From an uncultured Clostridia bacterium (GTDB taxonomy: Bacteria > Bacillota > Clostridia > Oscillospirales > Oscillospiraceae), in NCBI GenBank assembly GCA_947177115.1, contig CAMWTG010000015.1:1-19175 (forward strand): DNA of 19,175 nucleotides. The letters are read 5' to 3'. The notes beneath the pieces are model-generated. The model was given only the letters and a program-made list of their open reading frames with translations, was not told the DNA's origin and made no database searches. Below are positions 6,098-13,709 of this stretch, piece after piece (position 1 is the first letter of the stretch; each line of letters starts with the position of its first letter). A program made the translations under genes and the position numbers.

Positions 6098-7564
6098 TTA
6101 TTTCAGTTTCCAGGCCAGGTCGGACAGGAACAGGTCGTGCTCCAGGCTCTCCACGGTGGTATCCTTGGAGATGTGGACAAACTCGATATCCATCATGGCG
6201 CACCAATCCTTCATCTGCTCCGCAGTAACATCGTAGGAGAGCACCGTGTGGTGTGCGCCGCCGGCGGTGATCCAGCACTCCACACCGGTGGTCAGACTGG
6301 GCTCCGCCTGCCACATGACCCGCGCCACAGGCAGGTTGGGCATGGGCATAATGGGCTTGACGCAGTGGATGTCCTGGCAGATCAGCCGCAGGCGGCCGCC
6401 CATGTCGATGAGGCTGACCACGATGGCATCGCCTTCCTTGCCCTCGAACACCAGACGGGCGGGATCCTTCTCGTTCATACCGATGCCCAGGTGATGAGTC
6501 TCGATCCGGGGCTTTCCGGCGGCGCAGCAGGGGCAGACCTCCAGCATGTGGGCGCCCAGGCTGTACTCCCGGCCTTCCTCCAGGTGATAGGTATAGTCCT
6601 CCATAAACAGGGAGCATCCGTTGCCGTCCTCGCCCATGGCCTTCATGATGGCGGTCATGGCGGAGACCTTCCAGTCGCCCTCGCCGCCGTAGCCGTAGCC
6701 CTGGCTCATCAGGTGCTGGCTGGCCAGACCGGGCAGCTGCTCCATGCCGTAGAGATCCTGGAAGGTGTTGGAGAAGGCCATGCAGCCCTCCCGGTCCATC
6801 ATCTTCTTCATGGCGATCTCTTCCCGGGCCTGATAGCGCACATGGTCGATCTTATCGGTAGACATGTCGTACTGAGCCTGATACTCCGCCATCAGCGCAT
6901 CGATCTCGGCATCGGTGACGGCGTTCATCTCCTTGACCAGGTCGCCCACGGCCCAGGTGTTCACCTGCCAGCCCAGCTTGGCCTGGACCTCCACCTTGTC
7001 TCCCTCGGTGACGGCCACTTCCCGCATGTTGTCGCCGAAGCGCATGACCTTCATGCTCTTGGACACGGCGGCGCCCACGGCTGCCTTCATCCAATCGCCG
7101 ATACGCTTCTGGACCTTCTCATCCTGCCAGTACCCGGCGATGATCTTACGGGGCATCCGCAGGCGGGCGGCAATGAAGCCGTGCTCCCGGTCGCCGTGGG
7201 CGGCCTGGTTCAGGTTCATGAAGTCCATGTCGATCTCCTCGTTGGGGATCTCCTTGTTGTACTGGGTGGCAAAGTGGCAGTAGGGCTTCTGGAGGTCCAC
7301 GAAGCCGTTGATCCACATCTTGCTGGGAGAGAAGGTGTGGCACCAGGTGATGATGCCGGCGCAGGAATCATCGTAGTTGGCTTCCTTCACCACATCGGCG
7401 ATCTCCTTGTTGGTCTTGGCGGTGACCTTGTAGATCAGGGGATAGGGCAGGACCTTGCTGAGCTTTTCCGCCATCTCGGCGGCGCGGGCGGCCACGGTGT
7501 CCAGGACCTCGGGACCGTACAGGAACTGACTGCCAACTACGAACCAAAACTGCATGTTTTTCAT
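6098..7564 (-). CDS. araA: L-arabinose isomerase
   Basis: A 488-residue cytoplasmic enzyme that converts L-arabinose to L-ribulose, the first step of arabinose use. The N-terminus (FWFVVGSQFLYGPEVLDTVA) and the GYGYGGEGDWK segment are typical of AraA. The four metal and catalytic residues known from the E. coli enzyme (E306, E333, H350, H450) fall at E295, E322, H339 and H439 here, a constant offset of 11. The length is within the family range, and there is no truncation. The ATG at 7564 has GGGAGGAA just upstream. The gene follows the FGGY kinase gene in the same direction, but a repeat element and a promoter-like sequence lie between them, so it may be transcribed both with the kinase gene and alone. 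Confidence 0.97.
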   Translation of the reverse strand: MKNMQFWFVVGSQFLYGPEVLDTVAARAAEMAEKLSKVLPYPLIYKVTAKTNKEIADVVKEANYDDSCAGIITWCHTFSPSKMWINGFVDLQKPYCHFATQYNKEIPNEEIDMDFMNLNQAAHGDREHGFIAARLRMPRKIIAGYWQDEKVQKRIGDWMKAAVGAAVSKSMKVMRFGDNMREVAVTEGDKVEVQAKLGWQVNTWAVGDLVKEMNAVTDAEIDALMAEYQAQYDMSTDKIDHVRYQAREEIAMKKMMDREGCMAFSNTFQDLYGMEQLPGLASQHLMSQGYGYGGEGDWKVSAMTAIMKAMGEDGNGCSLFMEDYTYHLEEGREYSLGAHMLEVCPCCAAGKPRIETHHLGIGMNEKDPARLVFEGKEGDAIVVSLIDMGGRLRLICQDIHCVKPIMPMPNLPVARVMWQAEPSLTTGVECWITAGGAHHTVLSYDVTAEQMKDWCAMMDIEFVHISKDTTVESLEHDLFLSDLAWKLK

Positions 7565-7580
7565 GGTGATTTCCTCCCAA

Positions 7581-7609
7581 AATATAGTTTATGATTGGTA
7601 ATATGTCAA
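7581..7609 (-). promoter_or_regulatory. Candidate internal promoter of araA
   Basis: On the minus strand, TTGACA (7604-7609), a 17-base spacer and TATATT (7581-7586). The expected start of transcription would fall in or next to the araA ribosome site, giving a leader of only about 10-14 bases. That is borderline for normal initiation. Confidence 0.4.
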
Positions 7610-7618
7610 AAATATGAC

Positions 7619-7742
7619 ACCCTCTCAGTCAGCCTGCGGCTGACAGCTCCTCCAGAAGGGGAGCCAAGGGACTGGCTAAACATTGTATCTCTTGCCTCTC
7701 CCACTGGGAGAGGCGGCACAGCGAAGCCGTGACGGAGAGGGC
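7619..7742. repeat. MITE-like hairpin repeat within the kinase-araA operon
   Basis: About 124 bases flanked by imperfect terminal inverted repeats: CCCTCTCAGTCA at 7620-7631 and, inverted, CCCTCTCCGTCA ending at 7741. Inside are GTCAGCC-TGC-GGCTGAC (7629-7645), a perfect 10-bp stem with a one-base loop (7694-7714) and a CGGC/GCCG hairpin (7714-7729 region). There is no coding capacity. The layout fits a non-autonomous, transposase-mobilised element. I recall similar sequences as abundant dispersed repeats in Oscillospiraceae genomes, but no second copy is in the window. Confidence 0.7.
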
Positions 7743-7749
7743 CTAGCGG

Positions 7750-9345
7750 TTACTGCAAATGCTCCACCGCTGCCCGCTCGGCGGGCATGGCCCTGACGAA
7801 GCGCTCCATGTATGCGGTGAAGCCCGCCGCGTCTTCGGCATCCGGCTGGATGGTGGTCACCGGCTGGCCGGCGAAGACTCTGTTCTCCAGATAATCCTCC
7901 AGGCTCTGGCCGCCGGTCTTGCCAACGCTGTACGCTGCCAGCAGGGCCATGCCCCAGGGGCCTCCCTCTCCTGCCGTCTCCATGACGGACACCGGTGCGC
8001 CCGCAGCCGCAGCCAGCATCCGCTGTCCGGCCTCGGGGGTCTTGAAATAGCCGCCGTGGCCCAGCAGGCGGTCCAGGGCTACATGCTCCTTGTTCAGGAT
8101 GTCCAGGCCCAGCTTCAGCGCCGCCAGGGCGGAGTAGAGCTGTACCCGGGAGAAATTGGCAAAGGTCATCTTCGCCTCCGGCGTCCGGGCCAGCAGGGGA
8201 CGGCCTGCCGTCAGGCCCGCCACAGGCTCGCCGGAGAGAAAATTGTACAGCACCGTTCCGCCCCCGTCCTTCTCGCCATTGAGGGCCGCGCGGAACATGG
8301 CCTCGAAAATGGGACCCTGGTCCACCTCATGGCCTACAGCGGCCATCATCTCCTGGAACAGGGAGACCCAGGCGTTGATCTCGTTGGTGCAGTTGTTGCA
8401 GTGGACCATGGCCACCGGCATACCGGCGGGCGTGGTCACCATGTCGATCTCCTCGTAAACCTTGCTGAGGGGCTTCTCCAGCACCACCATGGCGAACACG
8501 GAGGTGCCTGCGGACACATTGCCCGTCCGGACGGCCACTGCGTTGGTGGCCGCCATGCCGGTGCCCGCATCGCCCTCGGGGGGGCACAGGGGGAAACCGG
8601 CTTCCAGCGTGCCGCTGGGATCCAGGAGCTTCGCGCCGGCCTCGGTCATAGTCCCGGCCTGTACGCCGGCGGGCAGGACCTTGGGCAGCAGGTCCCGCAG
8701 CTTCCAGGGATAGCCCAGACCGGACACCAGGGCATCGTACTGGTCGATCATTGTCTGGTCAAAGTCCAGTTTGCCGCTGTCGATAGGGAACATGCCGGAG
8801 GCCTCGCCCACGCCCATGACCTTCTCGCCGGTGAGCTGCCAGTGGACGTAACCCGCCAGGGTGGTAAGGAAGCGCACGTCCTTGACGTGGGGCTCGTGGT
8901 TGAGCACCGCCTGATGGAGATGGGCAATGGACCAACGCTGGGGAATGTTGAACTTGAATTTCTCCGTCAGCTCCGCCGCCGCCTGCCCGGTGGTGGTGTT
9001 GCGCCAGGTGCGGAAGGGGGCCAGCAGCTTTCCTTCTCCATCAAAGGGCAGGTAGCCGTGCATCATGCCGGACACGCCCATGGCGGCTACCCGCTTCAGC
9101 TCCACGCCATACTTCTCCCGCACGTCCGCGGCCAGGTTGGCGTAAGCATCTCGCAGCCCGGTCCACACCGCCTCCAGGGAGTAGGTCCACACACCGCCCT
9201 CATACCGATTCTCCCAGGTATGGCCGCCGGAGGCGATGGGGGCATGGTCCTCTCCGATGAGCACCGCCTTGATGCGGGTGGAGCCCAGCTCGATCCCCAG
9301 ACAAGCTTTGCCCTGCTCAATGACCTCCCGAATCATTGTTTCCAT
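7750..9345 (-). CDS. FGGY-family carbohydrate kinase, probable L-ribulokinase
   Basis: A 531-residue sugar kinase of the FGGY (hexokinase/actin fold) family. Visible motifs are the phosphate loop CLGIELGSTRIKAV near residue 17, MGVSGMMHGYLPF (domain I), GTSVFAMVVLE (second phosphate region), HGGYFKTPEAGQRMLAAA (adenosine site) and AGEGGPWGMALLAAY near the C-terminus. Next to araA and under an AraR-type box it most likely phosphorylates L-ribulose to L-ribulose 5-phosphate. It is not a close match to classical AraB as I know it. It looks more like the alternative ribulokinase (AraK) reported in Clostridium acetobutylicum, so I give no symbol. The ATG at 9345 has AAAGGAAG upstream. It is first in an operon with araA. 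No araD follows. Confidence 0.85.
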   Translation of the reverse strand: METMIREVIEQGKACLGIELGSTRIKAVLIGEDHAPIASGGHTWENRYEGGVWTYSLEAVWTGLRDAYANLAADVREKYGVELKRVAAMGVSGMMHGYLPFDGEGKLLAPFRTWRNTTTGQAAAELTEKFKFNIPQRWSIAHLHQAVLNHEPHVKDVRFLTTLAGYVHWQLTGEKVMGVGEASGMFPIDSGKLDFDQTMIDQYDALVSGLGYPWKLRDLLPKVLPAGVQAGTMTEAGAKLLDPSGTLEAGFPLCPPEGDAGTGMAATNAVAVRTGNVSAGTSVFAMVVLEKPLSKVYEEIDMVTTPAGMPVAMVHCNNCTNEINAWVSLFQEMMAAVGHEVDQGPIFEAMFRAALNGEKDGGGTVLYNFLSGEPVAGLTAGRPLLARTPEAKMTFANFSRVQLYSALAALKLGLDILNKEHVALDRLLGHGGYFKTPEAGQRMLAAAAGAPVSVMETAGEGGPWGMALLAAYSVGKTGGQSLEDYLENRVFAGQPVTTIQPDAEDAAGFTAYMERFVRAMPAERAAVEHLQ

Positions 9346-9397
9346 ATCGTTTCTTCCTTTCTGTTATGTCCGTCCGGCCCCCCGGACGGGGCCGTGG

Positions 9398-9426
9398 AAA
9401 AAAGGAGACGCACCAGGCGTCCTCCT
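9398..9426 (-). terminator. Hairpin with T-run in the kinase leader: possible attenuator
   Basis: On the minus strand AGGAGGACGC pairs with GCGTCTCCT around CTGGT (one bulged base), followed directly by TTTTTT. It lies only about 10 bases after the predicted start of transcription of the kinase-araA operon and about 55 bases before the start codon. A second 8-bp hairpin follows at 9370-9389. No clear antiterminator was found. Confidence 0.5.
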
Positions 9427-9440
9427 CTGATGGTAATTTC

Positions 9441-9517
9441 AGTATACCGGCTTTTTTCCCGTTTGTCAATAATTTGTACGTACTTCTCCCATCTTTGTGG
9501 CGATGGACAATACAAAT
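9441..9517 (-). promoter_or_regulatory. Kinase-araA promoter with AraR-type operator pair
   Basis: On the minus strand TTGACA (9464-9469), a 17-base spacer and TATACT (9441-9446). Read on the plus strand, AATTTGTACGTAC (9471-9483) lies directly upstream of the -35, and an inverted half-site TACAAAT lies at 9511-9517. The first matches the left half and centre of the Bacillus AraR box (ATTTGT-N-CG-N-ACAAAT). The half-sites are 40 bp apart, about four helical turns. Confidence 0.8.
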
Positions 9518-9620
9518 TCCAGAAGTCTCTACAAGATACGCAGATACTCCGGCACAAAAAGCCGAATAAGTCTTTTATTTTTTAACAACACATTAATTAA
9601 TATAAAAATACCACAAAAAT

Positions 9621-9636
9621 AATTTGTCCGTATGAA
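9621..9636. promoter_or_regulatory. Distal AraR-type box upstream of the kinase operon
   Basis: AATTTGTCCGTATGAA keeps the conserved left half and CG centre of the box near the kinase promoter and lies 150 bp from it. The distance and the preceding AAAAAT are mirrored on the binding-protein side (box at 15009). Confidence 0.55.
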
Positions 9637-9778
9637 GGCACTTCACTTTGCACCAGGACATCAATCTGCACAAACACCGCCTTGTTTTTTCAGATTCCCC
9701 TAACAGCCCGCACAAGAGCAAACGTGCATTGGCCCATTTTCCCCGGTATCCGCAGCCATTCCCGGATCTGCCGCGCCC

Positions 9779-9800
9779 AATTTGTCCGTTTTTTGTACGG
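9779..9800. promoter_or_regulatory. Tandem AraR-type half-boxes next to the importer terminator
   Basis: AATTTGTCCG (9779-9788) is followed 11 bases later by a second TTTTGTACGG (9791-9800). Neither has a good right half. No promoter is visible next to them, so the role is uncertain. Confidence 0.35.
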
Positions 9801-9802
9801 TT

Positions 9803-9844
9803 TTTATAAAAAACGTCCCGGCAGCGGTATCCACCGCCGGGACG
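9803..9844 (-). terminator. Terminator of the sugar ABC importer operon
   Basis: On the minus strand CGTCCCGGC pairs with GCCGGGACG (9836-9844 with 9814-9822). An extra inner stem is possible, and TTTTTTATAAAAA follows. It begins 17 bases after the second permease stop codon. Confidence 0.85.
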
Positions 9845-9860
9845 CTTTCAGACTTTTTTC

Positions 9861-10913
9861 TTACTGTTTGCTCTTGTTCTTCCGCAGCAGGACTACGCTC
9901 TGGATCACCAGGAACAGGCAGAGCATAGCAGCCACCGTGATATTGGACCACCAGGCCTCGTCAAAGCCAAGGGAGGAGACAATCCGCTTGATAGTATTCA
10001 GGCTCAGCACGCCGAAGAAAGTGCCGGCCACGTTGCCCACGCCGCCGGTGAGCAGGGTACCGCCGATAATGGAGGAGGCAATGGCGTTCATCTCATCCCC
10101 CGCGCCGTTGGCTACATCGCCGCTGCCAACATGGAGGAAGTAGAGGATGCCGCCAAGACCTGCCAGCAGCCCGCACAGCACATGGGCCAGGAACCTGGTC
10201 CGGCGCACATTGATACCCAGCATGTTGGCGCTCTGGCTGTTGCCGCCCACGGCGTAGAAGCTGCGGCCCAGCTTAGTCCAGCGCAGCAGGCAGAAGAGGA
10301 GGACCACCACCAGCAGGGCAATGACCACCCCCACCTCCACATAGGCCGGGACATACTGGCCCAGCTTGTTGGCGGAACCCAGGCCAGGAACGGTGATACG
10401 GGTCTCCTTCACCGCCAGAAAGCCTTCGTTGGTCACCCGTACAGGTTCTTTACTGACAATAGTAGTCATACCCTTGGCGAAGAACATGCCTGCCAGGGAG
10501 ATAATGAAGGGCTGGATGCCCAGATGGGCCACCAGGAACCCCTGGACCACGCCGAAGGCCAGACCAATGCCCAGGCCGATGAGGATCACCGTGAGCATAT
10601 TTCCGCCCTGCTTCTCCAGATTCACCGCACTGACCATGCACACCAGGCATGTGATGGCGCCCACGCTGATGTCAATACCGCCGGTGATCATCACCAGGCT
10701 CATGCCGCAAGACAGGACGATGAGGGAGGCATTATTGTTCAGGATATTCAGGAAATTCTGAGGTTTGGTGAAGCCGCCACCCAGGAAAAACACGGCGGAC
10801 AGATACAGCACGAAGAAAACCACCACCGTGATGGTCAGCAGCAGGTTGGTGTCGCTCATGGCGGCCCGTTCCTTGATCCGCCCCTGCTTATCAACTGCGA
10901 TCCCTTTCGGCAT
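9861..10913 (-). CDS. Sugar ABC transporter permease (YjfF/RbsC type)
   Basis: A 350-residue integral membrane protein of the CUT2 (ribose/galactofuranose type) permease family, with about 8-10 hydrophobic helices. The family core is clear: ASLIVLSCGMSLVMITGGIDISVGA near residue 65, then LGIQPFIISLAGMFFAKG, and later AVGGNSQSANMLGINVRR, the loop that contacts the ATPase. By order and sequence it corresponds to YjfF of the E. coli YtfQRT-YjfF system. It pairs with the upstream permease to form the channel. The ATG at 10913 lies one base after the upstream stop, with AAGGAGG at 10921-10927. A shorter start at the internal Met (AAMSDTNLLL) is less well supported. It is last in the operon, before the terminator. 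Arabinose as substrate is inferred from context. Confidence 0.92.
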   Translation of the reverse strand: MPKGIAVDKQGRIKERAAMSDTNLLLTITVVVFFVLYLSAVFFLGGGFTKPQNFLNILNNNASLIVLSCGMSLVMITGGIDISVGAITCLVCMVSAVNLEKQGGNMLTVILIGLGIGLAFGVVQGFLVAHLGIQPFIISLAGMFFAKGMTTIVSKEPVRVTNEGFLAVKETRITVPGLGSANKLGQYVPAYVEVGVVIALLVVVLLFCLLRWTKLGRSFYAVGGNSQSANMLGINVRRTRFLAHVLCGLLAGLGGILYFLHVGSGDVANGAGDEMNAIASSIIGGTLLTGGVGNVAGTFFGVLSLNTIKRIVSSLGFDEAWWSNITVAAMLCLFLVIQSVVLLRKNKSKQ

Positions 10914-10914
10914 G

Positions 10915-12024
10915 TCAGGACACCTCCTTTGCAGCCTTGGCCGGCGCTTTCCTCACGCTGGCCAGCTTCTCCTGAACCACCGGGGCGCTGAGCACCACCA
11001 GCAGAATGACCACCACCGCCTTATAGGCGGGCAGGGCCGTGGAGGGCACCTCGTACTTATAAAGCGTAGTGGTGAGGAACTGGATCACGTAAGCACCCAA
11101 AATAGAACCGTAGATGTTGAACTTGCCGCCGGACAGGGCGTTGCCCCCCAGGGCCACGGCCAGAATGGCGTCCATTTCGATGTTCTCCGCGATGCGGGAG
11201 TAGTTGATGGAGCCGCTGCGGCTGACGCGGACAAAACCGGCGATAGCTACGCATACACCCAGGATCACATAGGTAAGAAGCTTGATGAGCTTGGGGTCCA
11301 GGCCGTTGAGCCGGGAGGAGTTGGCGTTGATGCCCACCGACTGGGTATAGAGTCCCAGGTTGGTGAATTTCAGCGCCAGCCAGAACAGCAGGATCACAAG
11401 GATCGTGATGAAGATGGGGGTGGGGACAGGGATACCGGGGAGGAAGGTCCCGGCGTACTTGAAGCCCAGATCGTTGATGATGGGCAGCTGGTTGTTGTTA
11501 ATCCAGGCGGCAATGGAGCGGCCGGCGGTGAAAAGGATCAGGGTGGCCACCATAGGCTGGATCTTGAAGTAGGCCACCAGCGCACCATTGAACGCGCCGA
11601 AGATCATGCTCACCAGAATACCCACAAGGACAGCCAGGACCAGGGGCGTCTGCATGGTGTCTGCGGAAACCTGTCCGCCGCAGACCATCCGGAGAATGAC
11701 GCTGCCGGCGATAGCCATGGCCGCGCCCACAGAGATGTCCTGCCCGCCGGAGGAAGCGGTCACCAACGTCATGCCGATTGCCAGAATGACCAGCTCAGAG
11801 GCATTGTCCAGAACGGAAATGATGTTGCCGCTGAGCACCGGATTGCCCAGACTGTTCTCTTTGACCGTGACCGCAAAGAAGGTCGGGTCTGCGATTAGGT
11901 TAAACAGCACCAGCAGCGCCAGCGCCGCCAGAGGAATAAACAACTGGTGCCGGGTGAGCCGCTTGAAAATGCTTTCATCGGGCCGCTTTACTTGGATTTT
12001 AGGATCTTTCACGGGAGCCGCCAT
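10915..12024 (-). CDS. Sugar ABC transporter permease (YtfT/RbsC type)
   Basis: A 369-residue CUT2-family permease with a charged N-terminal tail (about 30 residues) and then RHQLFIPLAALALLVLFNLI as first helix. Family motifs are NASELVILAIGMTLVTASSGGQDISVGAAMAI near residues 75-106, IQPMVATLILFTAGRSIA, and SVGINANSSRLNGLDPKLIK, the ATPase-coupling loop. It corresponds to YtfT in the four-gene importer. Its ATG overlaps the ATPase stop by one base (TAATG), showing tight translational coupling. Having two different permeases rather than one homodimer is the mark of the YtfQRT-YjfF/AraUVWZ branch of these importers. The C-terminus is a short Lys/Ala-rich cytoplasmic tail. Confidence 0.93.
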   Translation of the reverse strand: MAAPVKDPKIQVKRPDESIFKRLTRHQLFIPLAALALLVLFNLIADPTFFAVTVKENSLGNPVLSGNIISVLDNASELVILAIGMTLVTASSGGQDISVGAAMAIAGSVILRMVCGGQVSADTMQTPLVLAVLVGILVSMIFGAFNGALVAYFKIQPMVATLILFTAGRSIAAWINNNQLPIINDLGFKYAGTFLPGIPVPTPIFITILVILLFWLALKFTNLGLYTQSVGINANSSRLNGLDPKLIKLLTYVILGVCVAIAGFVRVSRSGSINYSRIAENIEMDAILAVALGGNALSGGKFNIYGSILGAYVIQFLTTTLYKYEVPSTALPAYKAVVVILLVVLSAPVVQEKLASVRKAPAKAAKEVS

Positions 12025-13538
12025 TATTCGTCACCTCCTGCAATAGTAGCCATGATCTTGGACTGAGTCAGGTCCGCGCCTTTCAGCTCGCCCACCGCCT
12101 TCCGGTCCCGCATAACGATAAGCCGGGAGCAGGTGCGCAGCATCTCATCAATTTCCGAAGAAATGAAGGTGACGCTCTTACCCTCCGCAGCCAGTTTGAG
12201 GACCAGCTTCTGGATCTCGATTTTAGTGCCGATATCAATGCCCCGGGTGGGTTCATCCAGGATCAGATATCTGGGGTCGGTGAGGAGCCAGCGGGCCAGG
12301 ATGCATTTCTGCTGGTTGCCGCCGGAGAGGGACTTGATGGGGGTATCCGCCGAAGCAGTCTTGATCTCCAGCAGCTTGATGTACTCATCGGCAAACGCCT
12401 CCGCCTGGGCCCTGGAGAAGGGGCGGAAGAAGCCCTTCATCACCTGGAGGGCCAGGATGATGTTTTCCCGGACGGAGAGGTCGCCTACAATGCCATCGCC
12501 CTTCCGGTCCTCGGGCAGATAGCCAATGCCCTGCTTCATGGCGTCCAGCGGCTTCTTGATCCTGACCTCCCTGCCATCCACCTTGACATTGCCGCCAGTG
12601 ACGCGGTCTGCGCCGAAAATGGCCCGGACGCACTCGCTGCGGCCGGAACCCAGCAGGCCGGTGAAGCCGTTAACCTCGCCCTTGCGGATGGAGAAGTCGA
12701 AGGGTTTGATGCCCGCGCTGCTGCACAGGCCCTCGGCCTCCAGCACGGGGACGCCCTCCATGTCGATCTGTCCGCCGCCTACCTCGCTCTTGATGTCGGC
12801 CATATCGTCCAGTTCCTTGCCCAGCATCTTGGAAACCAGCTGAACCCGGGGCAGATCCTCGATGACGTACTCCCCTACCAGCTGGCCGTCCCGCAGGACA
12901 GTGATCCGGTCACAGACCTCGTAGACCTGCTCCAGGAAGTGGGTGACGAAGATGATGCCTACCCCCTTGGCTCGCAGGTCCCGCATGAGCCCGAAGAGTT
13001 TGATGACCTCCTGCTCATCCAGGGAGGACGTGGGCTCGTCCAGGATGAGCACCTTGCACTCCATGTCCACCGCCCGGGCAATGGCCACCATCTGCTGCAC
13101 AGCGATGGAGCAGGTGCCCAGCTGCTGCTTGGGGCTGGCGGGGATGCCCAGGGACTCCAGGATCTTCCCCGCGCCGCTGTTCATGGCCTTCCAGTTGGCC
13201 CCGGCCCCTTTGGTGCGGCCGATGTACATGTTTTCCGCCACCGTCAGGTTGGGGCACAGGGTGATCTCCTGGTAGACGGTGCTGATGCCGGCGTTCTGGG
13301 CGTCCTGGGGGGAGCGGATGACCGCCGCGCCCTCCACGCCCTTGATGCGGACCTCGCCGCCATCCTTGGGATACACGCCGGTGAGCACCTTGATCAGCGT
13401 GGACTTGCCCGCGCCGTTCTCTCCCATCAGGGCGTGGATCTCTCCCTCCCGTAGGGTGAAATCCACATCCTGAAGGGCGCGCACACCTGGGAAGTACTTG
13501 CAGATGCCGCGCATTTCCAATACCGCGCCTTGCTGCAT
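12024..13538 (-). CDS. Sugar ABC transporter ATP-binding protein with two nucleotide-binding domains
   Basis: A 504-residue double ATPase of the MglA/RbsA/YtfR type that powers the two permeases. Domain 1 has Walker A GENGAGKST (39-47), a weak signature (GTCSIAVQQM, 141-150) and Walker B VLILDEPTSSLD (163-174). Domain 2 has the degenerate Walker A GLLGSGRSE (294-302) without Lys, as is usual for this family, a good signature SLSGGNQQK (403-411) and Walker B LILDEPTRGID (425-435). The last residues overlap the first permease gene. It is separated from the binding-protein gene by 171 bases that contain a strong stem-loop. The ATG at 13538 is preceded on the minus strand by a GGAGGCG ribosome site. 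Confidence 0.95.
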   Translation of the reverse strand: MQQGAVLEMRGICKYFPGVRALQDVDFTLREGEIHALMGENGAGKSTLIKVLTGVYPKDGGEVRIKGVEGAAVIRSPQDAQNAGISTVYQEITLCPNLTVAENMYIGRTKGAGANWKAMNSGAGKILESLGIPASPKQQLGTCSIAVQQMVAIARAVDMECKVLILDEPTSSLDEQEVIKLFGLMRDLRAKGVGIIFVTHFLEQVYEVCDRITVLRDGQLVGEYVIEDLPRVQLVSKMLGKELDDMADIKSEVGGGQIDMEGVPVLEAEGLCSSAGIKPFDFSIRKGEVNGFTGLLGSGRSECVRAIFGADRVTGGNVKVDGREVRIKKPLDAMKQGIGYLPEDRKGDGIVGDLSVRENIILALQVMKGFFRPFSRAQAEAFADEYIKLLEIKTASADTPIKSLSGGNQQKCILARWLLTDPRYLILDEPTRGIDIGTKIEIQKLVLKLAAEGKSVTFISSEIDEMLRTCSRLIVMRDRKAVGELKGADLTQSKIMATIAGGDE

Positions 13539-13644
13539 AGGGATACGCCTCCGTTCTTTTAGATTTCAAAAAAGGGGTTTTGCAGCTTTTTTGAGTAGGA
13601 TTCGCTGTGCTCTGCGCCTCGCGGAGCGCCTTTCAGAAAGTCCA

Positions 13645-13676
13645 CACGCGGCGCGGCTGACATGCCGCGCCGCGTG
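13645..13676 (-). other. Intercistronic stem-loop between binding-protein and ATPase genes
   Basis: A perfect 13-bp G+C-rich stem (13645-13657 with 13664-13676) with a 6-base loop and no T-run. Such structures after binding-protein genes often protect the upstream mRNA and lower expression of downstream genes. That role is inferred here. Confidence 0.7.
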
Positions 13677-13709
13677 CCGGGTCACATGTATATGATTCAG
13701 ATTGTCTGA

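Larger units (their letters stand above)
9346..9860. other. Gene-free regulatory region between the kinase and the importer operon
   Basis: This 515-base stretch has no convincing gene on either strand. From left to right it holds the kinase ribosome site, two leader hairpins, the kinase promoter, an array of AraR-type boxes, an AT-rich segment (about 9565-9620), further boxes near 9779, and the terminator of the importer operon. Reading frames crossing it have unnatural protein sequences. Confidence 0.7.

Noticed and set aside
6137..7594. A 485-codon open frame on the plus strand opposite araA
   Set aside because: Residue use is the mirror of araA (Gly/His/Leu/Asp repeats). araA is certain from its four catalytic residues.
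7759..9585. A 608-codon open frame on the plus strand opposite the kinase gene
   Set aside because: Antisense shadow. It runs through the kinase promoter region and has no domain.
10131..11898. Long plus-strand frames opposite the two permease genes
   Set aside because: Very rich in His/Gln/Asp/Gly, mirroring hydrophobic permease codons. No plausible fold.
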